Part shown: in pieces, positions 14,301-27,066 of the stretch
Layout of the letters: the number at the start of each line of letters is the position of its first letter
Numbering within the stretch: position 1 is the stretch's first letter
Assembly (NCBI RefSeq): GCF_963662255.1
Contig: NC_085047.1
Span: forward strand, 52,636,006 to 52,700,005
DNA: 64,000 nucleotides
Direction: 5' to 3'
From: Cinclus cinclus
Taxonomy: Eukaryota; Chordata; Aves; Passeriformes; Cinclidae
Made by a program: the position numbers and the translations under genes
Notes under the pieces: model-generated
What the model saw: only the letters and a program-made list of their open reading frames with translations
Told to the model about the DNA's origin: nothing
Database searches by the model: none

Positions 14301-14846
14301 AATGAAATTCAGTGCCTGAAGAACTCTGCAGAAAAAAAATTATGGTTTCCACTCAGGTTTGACTGCATTCTAAATAGGAACCTCAGACTCTTAAATCATG
14401 TCAGTCCCACCTCTTCCTACCAATGCATCCTGAAAGGATTTATGGGAAACTCTACCTGCCCACATTTGGCACCATACCCTTACTCTTTCTCTCCTCCTGA
14501 AACAACTCCACCCATGGGATATCCTGCTGCATCAATGCTTTGTGTTTTCTTCCCCAGTACATGGACCAAACTGCACAGGGAAAACCCTAAAAATGAAGGT
14601 AAGGAGCTGACACCTTCACCTTTAACTACTCAATTATTCATAGTGCTGGTGTTGCTCTTCAGCCTCTTTTTCCAGCTCTTACCCTTCTCCCTTCCCTTTG
14701 CTCTAATCTATGTCACTCAGGCTTACAAAGAGCCACATGTCTTGGGATAAAGAAGTAATAAATTCAGGAACAAATAGTACTACCCAAAGAAGCAAAAGCT
14801 CCCAGGAATGGATATCCATTATTTATTTCATACCATCAAACTAATA

Positions 14847-14873
14847 AGTGCTACTAGTCTTTCTAGTAGCACT
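14847..14873. repeat. Perfect hairpin, 11-bp arms, 5-nt loop
   Basis: The arm AGTGCTACTAG at 14847-14857 is the exact reverse complement of 14863-14873, with loop TCTTT. No poly-T follows directly and no gene is adjacent. The perfect arms in otherwise eroded intergenic DNA suggest a recent origin or some selection, but chance is possible. Confidence 0.85.
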
Positions 14874-15094
14874 AGAACTGTCTGCTACATGATTTTATGA
14901 AAAAATTAAGACATCTATTACACTATCAGCCCTTAGTACTTTCATATTCTCATTTCAAAATACTTTGTAAGCATTATATTAGTTATATTGTATACATTAA
15001 ACTCCTTGCAACAAAAAGATAAAACTATTGTTTTCTTTCAGCTGGAATATGGCATATAGAATAGAGATAACATGAAGACAAAAGAATGGTTTAA

Positions 15095-15544
15095 GGAAGG
15101 CCACAAAGATGATCAGAGGGCTGGAGCGCCTCTTCTGTGAAGACAGGCTGAGAAAGTTGGGGCTGTCCAGCATGGAGGAGAGAATGTTCCAGTAAGACCT
15201 TATAGCACCTTCCAGTACCTGAACGGGGCTTTCAAGAAACTTGGAGAGGGACTTTCTACAAGGACATGTAGTGATTGGACAAGGCAGAATGTCTTTAAAC
15301 AGGAAGAGGTTGAGTTTAGATTAGATTAATAGGAAGAAATTCTTTACTTCTGACAGTCGTGAGGCACTGGAACAGGTTGCCCAGAAAAGCTGTAGATGCC
15401 CCATTCCTGGAAGAGTTCCAGGCTAGGTTGGATGGGGTTTTGAGCAACCTGGTCTAGGGGAAGATGTTCCTTACCCATATCACAGGGGTTGGAACTGTGT
15501 GATTTTTAAGGTCTCCTCCAGTCCAAAGCATTCTGTGACTATGG
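15095..15544 (+). mobile_element. CR1 LINE 3' part, ~450 bp
   Basis: The longest well-preserved CR1 copy in the window, in + orientation. It starts in the CR1 ORF2 C-terminal coding region (AAGATGATCAGAGGGCTGGAG, then GACAGGCTGAGAAAGTTGGG). It continues through AGGAAGAAATTCTTTACTTC and GAGGCACTGGAACAGGTTG into the 3' UTR (AGGCTAGGTTGGATGGGGTT, AACCTGGTCTAGGGGAAGA). It ends in CATTCTGTGACTATG, a degraded octamer tail. Frame-breaking changes make it a dead copy. A TTA microsatellite follows 24 bp after its tail. Confidence 0.95.
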
Positions 15545-15567
15545 TCCTAAGACTGTGACAGCATCTG

Positions 15568-15568
<1 letters not shown>

Positions 15569-15616
<48 letters not shown>
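15569..15616. repeat. (TTA)16 microsatellite
   Basis: Sixteen uninterrupted trinucleotide units. It lies just downstream of a CR1 3' tail. The poly-leucine frame crossing it is a by-product of the repeat. Confidence 0.98.
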
Positions 15617-16420
15617 GTATATTCTGAACAAAATCTCTCAAAAGCCAGCCTCAACCATAGCCTTTTTTGCTCACCTCTTTCTCACACAGGTAGGAGGACT
15701 AATGTGTGTGAGGCATCTGGACTCTTTAAAAAGTGCAGATCCATAAGGTGTCAGGAGTTCACTTCCACATCCTTAGATTCCACTGCCATCCTCCTGGTCC
15801 CTCCTCCTGCATGCCATTGTGGTGTTCACTCGGAAGAGGGGCCACAGATCCCAACCAGTGCTGCCACTTCTGTGTTTAGTGGATACCTGGGTCTTACACG
15901 GAGCGCTTTGATCTACCAAGCTATTAAATTATATTTGCCTGTACTTATGTATGCAAAACACTGTGTGCAATTTAGCTTGAAGAATATATTAATGCTAATT
16001 GGACTTCATATTATAAGAGATGAAATTCTGTCACCAGTTCATGTTTAACCACTGCTGTTCCCATTGTCATTGCTGCTGACTGTTCCATTATCGGCATTTT
16101 TGAGGATCAAAAGTGACAATAACTCTGGCCCAAGAATCCTGAAGAAGGCAAAAAATCCAGTATGATTTTGCATGTAATTTTTCACTGAAATGTGGAAGCT
16201 GGACTACTTTAGTATAATTGAGTTGTCTTTGATTTGCTTTCAGTGGGTGGGGATTTATGCATCCAACTACCCTTAAATCCATGGCTGAGTGACTGCCATA
16301 TAACCAGCAATCTTACCATCAGCTACCATTCCACTTAACTTTTAAGTAAAATAACACTGCATGACCCTACAATCAGGCTTTTCATTGTCTCTAAACTTGG
16401 AAATACTCACAAAAGTATTT

Positions 16421-16491
16421 TTTCTACCACTCATGTGAATCACTGCTGCCCATGGAATTGCACATGCATAAAATTATATGAGAAGTGAATA
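16421..16491 (+). repeat. Copy A of a ~72-bp dispersed duplicate
   Basis: Matches 18927-18999 in the same orientation at roughly 90 percent over 70 bp by eye. Both contain TTTCTACCACTC, then TGAATCACTGCTGCCCATGG, then TAAAATTA, then ATGAGAAGTGAATA. Flanks on both sides are unrelated. It resembles no repeat family I know. Confidence 0.8.
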
Positions 16492-18926
16492 TAAGCTTTA
16501 CTACTTTTTTTGCACCCTATATCCCTTTCTGCCTACAGAGTGACACCTGAGATTAAAAATGCTATTACTATTTTTGTATGGCTTTCAGAGGTTACTCGAG
16601 CTAAAAGGAGACAAAATATAGATCAGAGAGGAACAAAGTTCAATATTACAGTAAAACTATCTGATTCATAGAACAGGACCGTATGAGACTTTGACAACCC
16701 CTTCAATTTTAGACATAGCCTTGCTGTCCTGACACACACACAGTACTACAGCATTGTCACCCTATCTGGTTCCTTCTTGCAGCAAGTTTTGACCTCCAAG
16801 ACTGTGGCTATAATTTTAACTACTACAGTGATGAGTCTAGAAATAGTCTACGGTCCGTAAAGCTGGTATTGGAGCATTTTCCTCCTCTGACTTACATCCA
16901 GTAATTTAATTTTTCTACTTAGGTGTTCATGCTGTGCTTTTGTTTCCAGAAAAGCTAATGAAATTAAGTGACCTCTTATAAATGCTTTGGTGTCCTCCAG
17001 AATAAGATTAAACGAATGAAAGAATATTCTTATCATATAAAATAGAACAGCTAGGAAGGATAAACAAAGAGCTGAGGCATATTCATACAAGACCGTTAAC
17101 ATCCTATAGAAGCAAACACATGTGGACTCCAGGTTGGTGACTGTCTTAGATGAAGATCAGAGTTTTAAGTACTATAATGTTTTCCCAAATTCAGAATATT
17201 GTTCTACTACAGAAACTCTTATACCCTGGTAAGGTTTAAGGGATAAATTCTGGTCTTATAAACCTACCATGGGATACAGTGTCCAAAAAATTTCAGAGAA
17301 CAGAAGCAGTTTTAATGCCTCTTGAGACCTCTGGCAATGTGCAGGCTCTCTATGCTGCAGTGGCTATATGTCCACCTGTATGTCTGCAGCCCACAGAAGG
17401 GTAAGAAATAGAGGAAAACAAGACTTTTCCATAAGGCAGTGATAGAATTAATTTGAAATGTGTTTTTTACTAGCACAGCTTATTTTTTCTACCTGGACCT
17501 TAGTTTTCTTGTCCTGGTTTTAGACCTCTGTCCCTTCACCAAGCACAAAGGTGGTATTTTAGAGATTTACCAACATACAGAATTAGTGAGCATATTATTA
17601 AAATAAAGAAAAAAATATTATCCTCTATTAGCTTATAATTTAGTACACTTCAATGAACAGGAAGCCAGGAGGCATAATGTCAAAACTTGAATGATAGAAA
17701 ACACGAACAACAGTTTGACAAGAATTTATTTTGGGGAAAATGTGATGCCTTCGTTTTAATTCAAGTGACAACTTTGACTTTTTGTGTCTCTGGTACTTGT
17801 ACAGAGAATACATCAAAGAAATAAAACAAGATCACAGGCTCCAAGTCTCCATGGGGTTATTGCTAAAGCCTATTGAAAGTACACTGGTACAGTTTAGAGC
17901 TGTAATACACATCCAGCACTGCTCCATCTGTGAGGTGATTTGACATGGAAAGAGCCAAACCATCACCCGTGCCAAACTGAACAGATTAGCATGGATGATG
18001 GTTTGAAACAATCAGTCTTCTTTCAGAGAGACTAGCAAATAGCTAGAAAGTGGTAAAACTGAAGACTTTGGTCATTACTGACCTGGGCCTTTATGGAAAT
18101 AAATTACCCTGGGAGAAAGGCTCAAATATATGCCTCACATTGAAAACTGGTGAATCTTTAAAACTAATTCTGCTACTTTTCTAGGTGGGAAAAAAAGGTA
18201 ATAATGAAACTCCTATATTCAACTTGTTTTATGGGAATTTACTACTGCTGCATAGTAATAACTCATTTATTATTGTTAACTATTTTGTACATATTAAAAA
18301 CAATTCAGTTTAAGGGCAAAAGAAATAGTAAATCAAATCCTTCTTTCCTTTGTGATGTTATTTAAGGACTTTGCACCCATTACACTACAGCTTGTCCAAA
18401 ATTTAAAGGTTGACTAAATAGCACTCTGATGTTTTCCTGCTTCCAAATGTCAAGTACTTCACAGTTCACGTGACCATAACCAGGAATGAGTTTACCTTTT
18501 TCTGACAATCAGGACTACAGACCAAGAAACCCAGTAATTTATTAAAATGCATGCACATATCCACTTGTAAATTATGAGAAAGCAACAGTGGGTCATATCT
18601 GAAAAAGTTGGTGGAATTTTTAATTTCATTTCATAAAAAATCAGATTTTAAGCAGTGATGAATTTGTTGTAATGGCAGAGGGTGAAAAACTGGCACCAGC
18701 TGATCTCTTTTAATTAATTATGAAGGACAACTTGGAACAGAGATTATAAATAAACCAAATCAAAAATTCATTTTCCACAGCTCTTCTGCTAACAATCAGA
18801 AATAGCTGCCAAACAATGCGTTCATGGATTTCAATATTAGAAAACTGGCTCAAGAAAGCTGTCTTCCATACTGAGCAATGGGAATAAATCAATCAGTTTG
18901 TGGCACACTTCTCCTTATAGGACCTT

Positions 18927-18999
18927 TTTCTACCACTCCTGTATGAATCACTGCTGCCCATGGAATCACACACATATAAAATTACATGAGAAGTGAATA
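18927..18999 (+). repeat. Copy B of a ~72-bp dispersed duplicate
   Basis: Partner of 16421-16491. It differs by a 2-bp insertion (CCTGTATG versus CATGTG) and a handful of substitutions. It could be two fragments of one unidentified transposon family or a local duplication. Confidence 0.8.
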
Positions 19000-21648
19000 A
19001 TCCCCAGCATGCAGCTATCATTCCCATCCTGGAACTGCTAAACCATCTTTCTCAGTCATCCCTTGAGCCTTCACCACAGTGAGGTGTTTAGCCTTGCCCC
19101 ATTTCATTGAGTAACAACAGATCAATAGGAAATAAAATCTTTTCATAGCATCTTTCATTGAAAGAGCTCTCACACAGCCTACCACAGAAGAAAGGACACT
19201 GGGAAATGCCATGAAGAAGGCTCATCAGACACGCCAAGTGTGTCCTGCTCTTCACATGCTGCCTGTCTCTCCCAGTACAGAGCTGGCCCTCCATACACCT
19301 TGAGGGCTTTTGAGAAGTAATGCTTTTCAAGCTAGCAAAAACTGAAAGTCAGGAAAAGGGAAAAAATTAATGTTAAAAGTATTCAGACTGAAAAAATACA
19401 GGACACTGTATTCATGACAGAACCTGCCTATGTCTAAGTGTTGCACTACCATCTCTGTGTTGGCTGGTCCTGGGTAATAGTCTTGTTTGTAGTTAGCATG
19501 AGCCTTGGCTGGAGACCACAACACAGAAATCTAACGTGACCTTGTTGATCTGCCTTTCACAAACAAACCCATCCCTCCAAATGGCATCTTCCCTTACTGC
19601 TCTGGTTTACACTTTAGCAGAGCCTTGAGCTTCCAAGCCTCAAAGGTGCAGCACAGGAAGACCTTGTCTGCTAGGTTTCCTCTGATCTGAAACACAGACA
19701 AAAAGGAACAGCAAAAAGGAATTGCATTTTGTTAGGTACACGTGAAATTGGATGAGAAAGTGTAATAACTCCAGTCCTGAGTTTTCTGTTTAAAATCTGA
19801 GGAGAGACCATAAAATAGAAAGCATAAGGAGGCAGGAATAAAATTGTAGTTTATAATGGCCTGAAGCACAGCTGCATAACATAGGGTATATAATATGCTT
19901 GCTTTAAGGTAAGAGCATAGAAAACTGCAAAGCTCCACTTTCAACAGGAAGATAAGCGTGTCCAGAGAAGATTTATTTGCCTCTGTGTCTGTCAGTGTTA
20001 GACTTTAGCATCCTTGACTGCAGTCAAGAGATTCCAAAGGCAAAGGATCTGATGTCAGTGCCAAAAGAGGACTCTCCTCATATATTGCTAAGCACATGTT
20101 TAGTACTCTTCGAAATCAGATCCAACTTATAGAAACACCGTCTCAGCTGAAAAGCCTACAGAAATTGCACTTGCCATTAACATGGCTGGGTCATGAGAAG
20201 TAAAAGAACTGAAGTCACTTTTGTGTATCTTTAGTGTTTCTGTCCACAGATAACCTGTGATTATTTGCCTTTGATATTATAAGACTCTAAACCAGCAGGG
20301 AATCCACTTCTTTTTTCGCTAGCACTTCAAATGTGAATAGATCACAGAAAGAGGCAGGAACAGCTGCTATTTTTTCACTCTTGGTTGTTGACAAAACTTG
20401 CATTTTATTACAGGGCTGGGATGAAAAGCTGATCTTCTCAGAGTATATGTTCCTGGGTTGGTATGTGCAGATGCACTCAGGAACTGATACGTTATCAAAA
20501 TTATTCTATCTCAGTGCTGATGTCACAGCACTTTATGCTACCACTCCGAATAATTACATAAGGTTATCACACAGTTCATAGACTTGCTCTGACTTTGATG
20601 AAAAGGAGACACTACAGAAAAAGGCAATGTTACCTCAGGGACGAAAGAAAGCAGCAGCCCCTGACCTTTGAAATGTTAAAATTACCAAAAAAAATCTCCC
20701 TTTTCTCAGAATTATAATGAATGTCCTTTCCTTACACTGCTTTTTTCCTCAGCTCAGAATTTATTACTGTATTAAAAAGAAATAAATAAATAAGGTGCCT
20801 TCTAAAGAGAGAGACGACTCATTTAAGCATATTCCATCTGACATAAATAGATGGGCTGCAGTAGCTGTGCTTCATCCCCTGGGTAAAAGGTAGCCCCACA
20901 TGAGATCTGTCTTGTTCTTTGGGTTTGTTTCCCTTCTTGCTGTGGGCACTGCAGCTGGCTCTGTAGGCTTCAAACAGAAGGCCCCTGAAGAGATTTGTCT
21001 CTACTGTTGTTGCTTCTGCTATTTTGTGGAGATGAGATTGTTCTTTTGGTGGGATCATTTATCTTTGTGATGGAGGTCCTGATTTTCAATTATACTTAGG
21101 CCACTTTGAAGCACTCTGGCAGTATAATGTATCTTTAGAATCATCTCAGATCACATTTGTCCCCCCTTTAAAGCACTTCTGCTCTGACAGAATGGTATTA
21201 GATGATTGTTGAGTACATGGGCATCAGATTTGTAATGTTTTGATTAACTGACAGCTATGTAACTATCTTTTGAAAATGACATGAACATTAAGGTGTCACA
21301 GGTAAGGGTACCAGGGTAGTTCTGCCTTGGATATATCCAGTATTTGTAAGTGGATCATCTGGTACAGGTGCAATAACAGCCAAGAGTGTGCCTGTGAACA
21401 GGCTAAATATAAAATTATGCCTCAAATAGGATATCAGTGAAAACAGCATTTGTACTGACTGGTGCAGTGATGTGCTTTTGGGAGAGCTTGTGCATTCCAG
21501 CAAAGGCAAAGGTACAGAACACTAGAATTTGGAAATACTGGCTTGGCACTTTCTCTGGCCCCACAGTGAAATCTATGTGAACAGAAAACCCTTTCCAGAT
21601 GGCAGACACTTTCCCCCCCCCACACCTCCTACTTAAGTAATAAAATAA

Positions 21649-21651
<3 letters not shown>

Positions 21652-21683
<32 letters not shown>
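21652..21683. repeat. (AT)16 microsatellite
   Basis: Uninterrupted AT dinucleotide run in intergenic DNA. Confidence 0.97.
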
Positions 21684-21686
<3 letters not shown>

Positions 21687-23916
21687 AACAATAAAAAAGG
21701 GCGGGAGTTGGTGGCTTGGATTTTCCTTTAAATACTTATTGTATGTGTATATTTGAACATGAGTGCCCAAAATGCCAATACAGACAGTGGAGAACTGAGG
21801 CTCAGCTCAGTGCCATTTGAGATGCCCTTAGGCAGCCTGCCTGCATTCTAGTTACCAAGTAAGAAACCTGAATGTTTCCTATAGGCCCTGTTCATATCTA
21901 CCAGCACTCCACAATGTCCCAGGTACCCTATGACATCTAAAATGTCACGGATGGTAAATGTGGGCAAGATGCCCCAGTTTAATAGGTTTAATCTGATGTT
22001 ACTGATACTTAAGTAAACCAGAATCAATTTCATTGAAATAGGGTAATTAGACCTTATGAACTTAGGGCAAGAAACATCTTGGTCTTGTCATAGAGAGACA
22101 GACCATGAGAAAAACCACACATACACACATGGCACCTTATAACTGGTCTGCCTTACAAAACTTTTGAGTGCAGCTTGTGTCTTTGTGAAGACAAGAAGTA
22201 ATCAGCCGCAAGACATAAATTTCCAAGAAAACAAACTTTTGCAATTGCAATACTTGCAGAACTATTTATTCATCATAAGTTATGGATGCATTTCATTGCC
22301 TTTAAAAATCAAGTTCAACTTTGTCATCTGGCTCTGTACAGGATTTGGTGTTGGCTGTTAATGAACCCTGATTCCCAGAAGCAGCAGCAGTCCCCAGACA
22401 TGAGAAGACACCACCATTTGACCTTGGGCATTATACGTGTACTTAATGCACCTCACTGCACATATGTCCTAAACAAAGAGCCAACTTATAAAAATTAAAA
22501 AGATTCTATGAAAAATGCTGACTACTAACAGACAGATCTGATCCATGCCAAGGTTTTATATTATGGATAAGCAGTGTGTGAGGAACTTGTCCTCTTATTA
22601 GAATGTGAATCTATTAATATGATACAAGTGACATTTAGGGAAATGAATAGCCCATTATTCCATAGGGGTCTCATTAAAGATAGCCTCTCCTGAGGTTGCT
22701 CAATGGTAAAGTTTGTAAGTGGATTAGAAGGAAGCATGGAGAGAATGAATGAACTTCAGTGACTGCTCCTTATAATGACTCCAGGTAATTAAAAAGACCA
22801 GAGATATCTGGGGAATTCTATGTCTAATAGTGGCCTAACAGTATTTTAAAAACATCTAAGGATGGAGTTAATTGAGCTTTAGAATTCATTTAGCTGGTCC
22901 TTGCATTAACAAGTAGCTTTTATGTGATGGAGGAATTAGAAGTTAAATATTGTCTCAATAACATCTCAAAGATGTTTTCTATTTTCTGTGTTGGCCATTA
23001 TTAAATAGTAATGTTTATGCAAATTATAGTGCCAAAGCCTTTTCAATATCAGAAAATGTTACCCTGAAAACTCATTAGCTTTCAGCCACCATGTTCACAA
23101 AAAAGTACAAGACAAAATGGTTGTTGAAGGCAGAGCTACAAGCTGAGTACAAATCCAGGCACTAAGAGGACATGGTGAGGTTCAGAAAGGCATTACTATT
23201 CACTACGTTCTCCCGGGAGCCTGGTGAAGATTGATGGGAGACACAGTATTCACTGGTTGTCCAAATAGCAGATGGTTTTATTTTTGACCTGTGTCTCAGT
23301 AGAACTGCATTCTCTATATGTAAACGTTGAAAGTGGAGAGATCACCTGAATAGATGAGGATCTCATTTTCTTGAGTGGGATTTAGTTCATCTAACTGCTA
23401 TGTTCCTATGTGTTGGGAGTGTAATGAAGCAGACCTTTCTGAGGAAGTTCCTAAGCTCCTTAGATGGTCAGAATGAGAAAGAGAAGTGGCTTTAAGGCTA
23501 CCAGAGAAGGTCACGTACATCTAACTCCTGTACTCAAACTGAGACCAGTAAGAACTCACTCTGGAAGTTTTTAGTCACTGTTTGCTTATTCCACGACCTA
23601 ATGACTCTGAGCAGGTACAGGAAATCATATCAAGAACCATCAAATCAGGAATAATAACAATAATAACATGTAATTTTCCATATTTTTCTGCATTCTAAGA
23701 AAAGCTATTAAAAGGTATCCCCTACAGCTATGCTGTCTCATAGACAGCCTAGTAGCAGCAGGAATGACACTGAGCTCTGGAGGCCCAATCACACTAAACA
23801 TCAGTCAATCTACATCTCCTTGATGTGCTCTTTCCAGAACCTCAGAGGCAACCAGACCCTCTCAACCTGTCGCTCTGACTCCAAGGAAAAGTCAGTACTT
23901 ATCTGATTTCAACTGC

Positions 23917-23920
<4 letters not shown>

Positions 23921-23946
<26 letters not shown>
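23921..23946. repeat. A26 homopolymer
   Basis: Run of 26 A. The sequence before it is not recognisable as a retrocopy. A retrotransposed tail cannot be excluded, but I see no coding remnant upstream. Confidence 0.95.
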
Positions 23947-23947
<1 letters not shown>

Positions 23948-25052
23948 TGGCTCTATTTGTTACCTTTTTTTATTCTCATAATTTAAAGACTCCGTGCATT
24001 TTTTTCTACTTTACTGTTATCTTTCTTTCAAACCTTCACTTAAAATATCTGTCTTCACATTTCTCTGTTTAATACTTTTGGTACATTTTATCATTGCAAA
24101 ACATTTTGAAACACAGTTTGCATGAGACACTGTCCTGAGGAAGAGCCAACTCACACTGTGTTGTTTGCACAGAGAGCATGAAGGAGGAAAGGCAATAAAA
24201 GAGCAACTTAATTACTTAGGAGCTGCGGTGCTTCCTGCTGCCAGGGCCTCTGCATGAGGTCCTGATGCAGCCACCAGCGTTGGTGAGAGGGGCTAACAAC
24301 TCCTCTGGTGCAGCTTTTCCCAATGTCACGGAGCAGCTCACAGCAAATGAACAAGCCACAAAGAGTGGCAGGACACCAGTGATGTAGCCCAGGCTAAAAA
24401 ACTTACAGAAAAAGCAATGACCTCCAAAAAGCACAAAAGTCTTTCTGCCCTGCTCCTCTTTCTGCCCTGCTCTCCTTCCTTGGCTGAACAAAGCATAACC
24501 TCTTCTATCAGTGCTGTTCACCTCCCCTTGAGAGGTGCTTTACCCAGGAAAAGAATGAAAAAATCAGAGCACAGCTGCAAAAAATAATTCTCTTTTGTTG
24601 CCTGAGTACTTGTATTTTTTGTACCTGAACAAGCTAGGATAATATGACCTAACCTACATTGCATATGTTAAGATTGTGAGACATAGTGGATCTGACTTCT
24701 CAGTTTCTCCCAGAGCCAAGGATTAGTAGCGACTAGCCTGATGCTGTGCAGTAAGCACATTCATCAGTGGGAAGCACTTAGAAATTTTCTCATTCAGTGG
24801 ATTAGGCTTTGAGAAAAATATCCACAAAATTAATACAAGTCCAAATGATTGTAGTTTGTTTCCTTTAGAAAGCATTTTTTTTTCTGGCCCATCCTAGCAA
24901 CAACATGCCTGGCTTAGCACTTCAGCTCTGTTGCATTTGCCTTTTCTTCTGTTCTTCTCCCTGCTTGACCTTGGGAAAATTCTTGCTGTCTGTCCCAGGT
25001 TGCAATTTTGTAATTCCACTGCAGAAACCTTTCCATTTACTCCTTTCTCCCT

Positions 25053-25085
25053 CCCCCCCCCCCCCCCTCCACCCCCCCACCCCAG
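25053..25085. repeat. C15 homopolymer and C-rich tract
   Basis: Fifteen C followed by TCC, ACCCCCCC and ACCCC blocks. Such tracts are error-prone in sequencing, so the exact length is uncertain. Confidence 0.9.
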
Positions 25086-26093
25086 GATTCAAACATTTTG
25101 CTTTACCACTTTTCGTTCTCTTATATCCTTAGAATTTTGTACCTGGGAACTTATCTATATGCAAAATCAGTGTTGAGAACTTCAATACACCATCTGCCTT
25201 TGTTTATATCCAGTGACATCCCAGTCACAGGGCTTGTACCAGAAAGTCTCTACCTCTAGTCTGAGGATACAAAAAAGAAAGGATCTAGCAAAATCTCTGT
25301 ATTTTTAAGTGGTTCCAGCAGTATTGTTCACCTCTAATCTAACCACTGCCAGTACTGTCGTAGGTGTCTACAACATTTCTTTCGCCACAGTTTCAACAGG
25401 CTTTGTGTGCTATTTCTACAGAAGTTAATGTAATCAGCAAGTTCACTGTCAAATGTGCCCTTTTCTGCAGTAGCTGCAAGTTGAAGTGAGCCAGTGTCTG
25501 GTTCCAGGTTAGGAATATCATAGCACTAATTGATACTTTATTCTTTTTTTTGTTCATATGCCATGCATGTGACTATCCACTCTGAAAAGCCAAAACTAAG
25601 CCAAAAACCCACACCAAACACACAAAAACATTGATTTCCTTTTTCATAGGCAAAATATGGAGCATTTTTGCCACTTGAAAGGCAAAACCATCTCTTATAT
25701 GTCACTGCACCCATTGGTTATTATCAAGGAGAAATATGGCTCAATCTTGGGAATTATTATTCCTTCAAGCTTTGTCTTTTTTCCACTTATTCATACATCT
25801 TGTTCCTCCAAGACTGACTGTTTCATGATATTCCAAGTTACTCTTTTACTGAAACTGTGTAGACTGTATCAAAGAAAGTACATCTCACAGAAGTGCTTCT
25901 GCAGCACATTATGGACTGCACAGCTCCCTAAGAGCAATTTAAAATGAAGAACAACCTTTTCCAACATCCTTTCAGAACTGCACATGGACATTAGCCAGAC
26001 ACAAGACTAAGCTGCAGAGGGTGCATTAAACTCCCCATCTGCTCTTCACAGTGCTCATCACTGATGTCTAACCCACAGTAAAGTCATTTGGCC

Positions 26094-26117
26094 AAAAAAA
26101 AAAAAAAAAAAAAAAAA
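26094..26117. repeat. A24 homopolymer
   Basis: Run of 24 A about 550 bp before the CpG island. No processed pseudogene is recognisable upstream. Confidence 0.95.
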
Positions 26118-26820
26118 GCCATAGAGGATGAGACAAGTGTACCAGAATCCAGATGAACCTTTCCTTCCTCAGTGTCCATGGAAGGAAATATGTCTGATCC
26201 AGGCAAAATTCTCTCATTATTTCATTCCAGAGCATGTGATATCTGTAGGTAAGTCATTCTCCAAATGGAATGAGGAAGCCAGGTTTTGTTCTCATTTACA
26301 CTGTGTTATTATCTCAGTTGATCTTATCACAACTATTAATTCACTGCAGTGTACATGATGTCAGAGTATCCCAAAGGGTCTCAGCAGCCAGCCGAAAACT
26401 TGGCAGAGCTTTCCTAAGTCATCTGCAAGTTTCCACTTTCCAGGAAACCTCTTTTCTAACCCACTCCTTCGCTAGGTCCAGTTCTCCTTACGGTGCCACG
26501 ATCTTACCCCTGTGCAAACGCTCTGCTGCGAAGGAGCCCGCATTTCCCACAGGCAGCTCTGCTCGATAGGATGCGGACTTAATATAAGATATTTTTTTAA
26601 GGGTTTTTTTTAAGGGACCAGCCCCGGCTCGTTTCAGGGGTATATGTTGTGCGACAGCCGTGGGACGGTAAGAGCCAGGAGCTGATGCGGGTTTGTACGA
26701 TGCGCGGTGACTTCCATCCCCTAACGCCGGTGCGGAGCGGGGCTCGCCCCGCTCCCAGGTGAGCGCAGCTTCCCGGCGGGGCCGTCGCCCAGCGGGTGCG
26801 CTCGGCCGTCCCCAGGCCCT

Positions 26821-26880
26821 GCCCCAGCACAGACCGCCCTGCCCCAGCACAGACCGCCCTGCCCCAGCACAGACCGCCCC
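26821..26880 (+). repeat. 3 x 20-bp tandem repeat in the CpG island
   Basis: Three copies of a 20-bp unit starting GCCCCAGCACAGACCGCC, essentially identical except for the last base. It lies upstream of the GC boxes. Copy number is likely to vary between individuals or species. Confidence 0.95.
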
Positions 26881-27066
26881 GCCCGGCGCGGCCCCGCAGC
26901 CCAGCCCGGGCGAGGGGCGGGCCGGGGGCGGCGCTGCCTCCGCGGCCGCGCGGGACGGAGCGGAGCCGGGGCCGAGGCCGGGGCCGGAGCCGGGGCTGGG
27001 GCAGCGCGGAGTGAAGAGCGGAGCTGCCCCAGAGGGGCAGCTGCGGGCAGGAAGTTGCCGCGCTGA

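Larger units (their letters stand above)
10092..15094. other. Intergenic DNA, no supported gene
   Basis: AT-rich sequence with short A-tracts (for example near 11410 and 12975-12991) and two strong short inverted repeats listed separately. The open frames in it (up to about 100 codons, such as + strand 14442-14750) have biased hydrophobic composition and no family resemblance. A short exon-like module at 14558-14598 is discussed as a finding. Confidence 0.5.
15617..26659. other. Intergenic DNA upstream of the SERTM1 CpG island
   Basis: About 11 kb with no supported gene. It contains the two similar ~72 bp sequences, an (AT)16 tract, an A26 and an A24 tract, a C-rich tract and a short duplicated TCTTTCTGCCCTGCT motif near 24440-24474. 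The - strand frame at 24216-24521 (101 codons) and the + strand frames around 26128-26569 have no recognisable homology. They are probably chance ORFs. Confidence 0.5.

Noticed and set aside
23921..26117. A26 and A24 tracts as tails of processed pseudogenes
   Set aside because: No coding remnant or target-site duplication could be recognised upstream of either tract.
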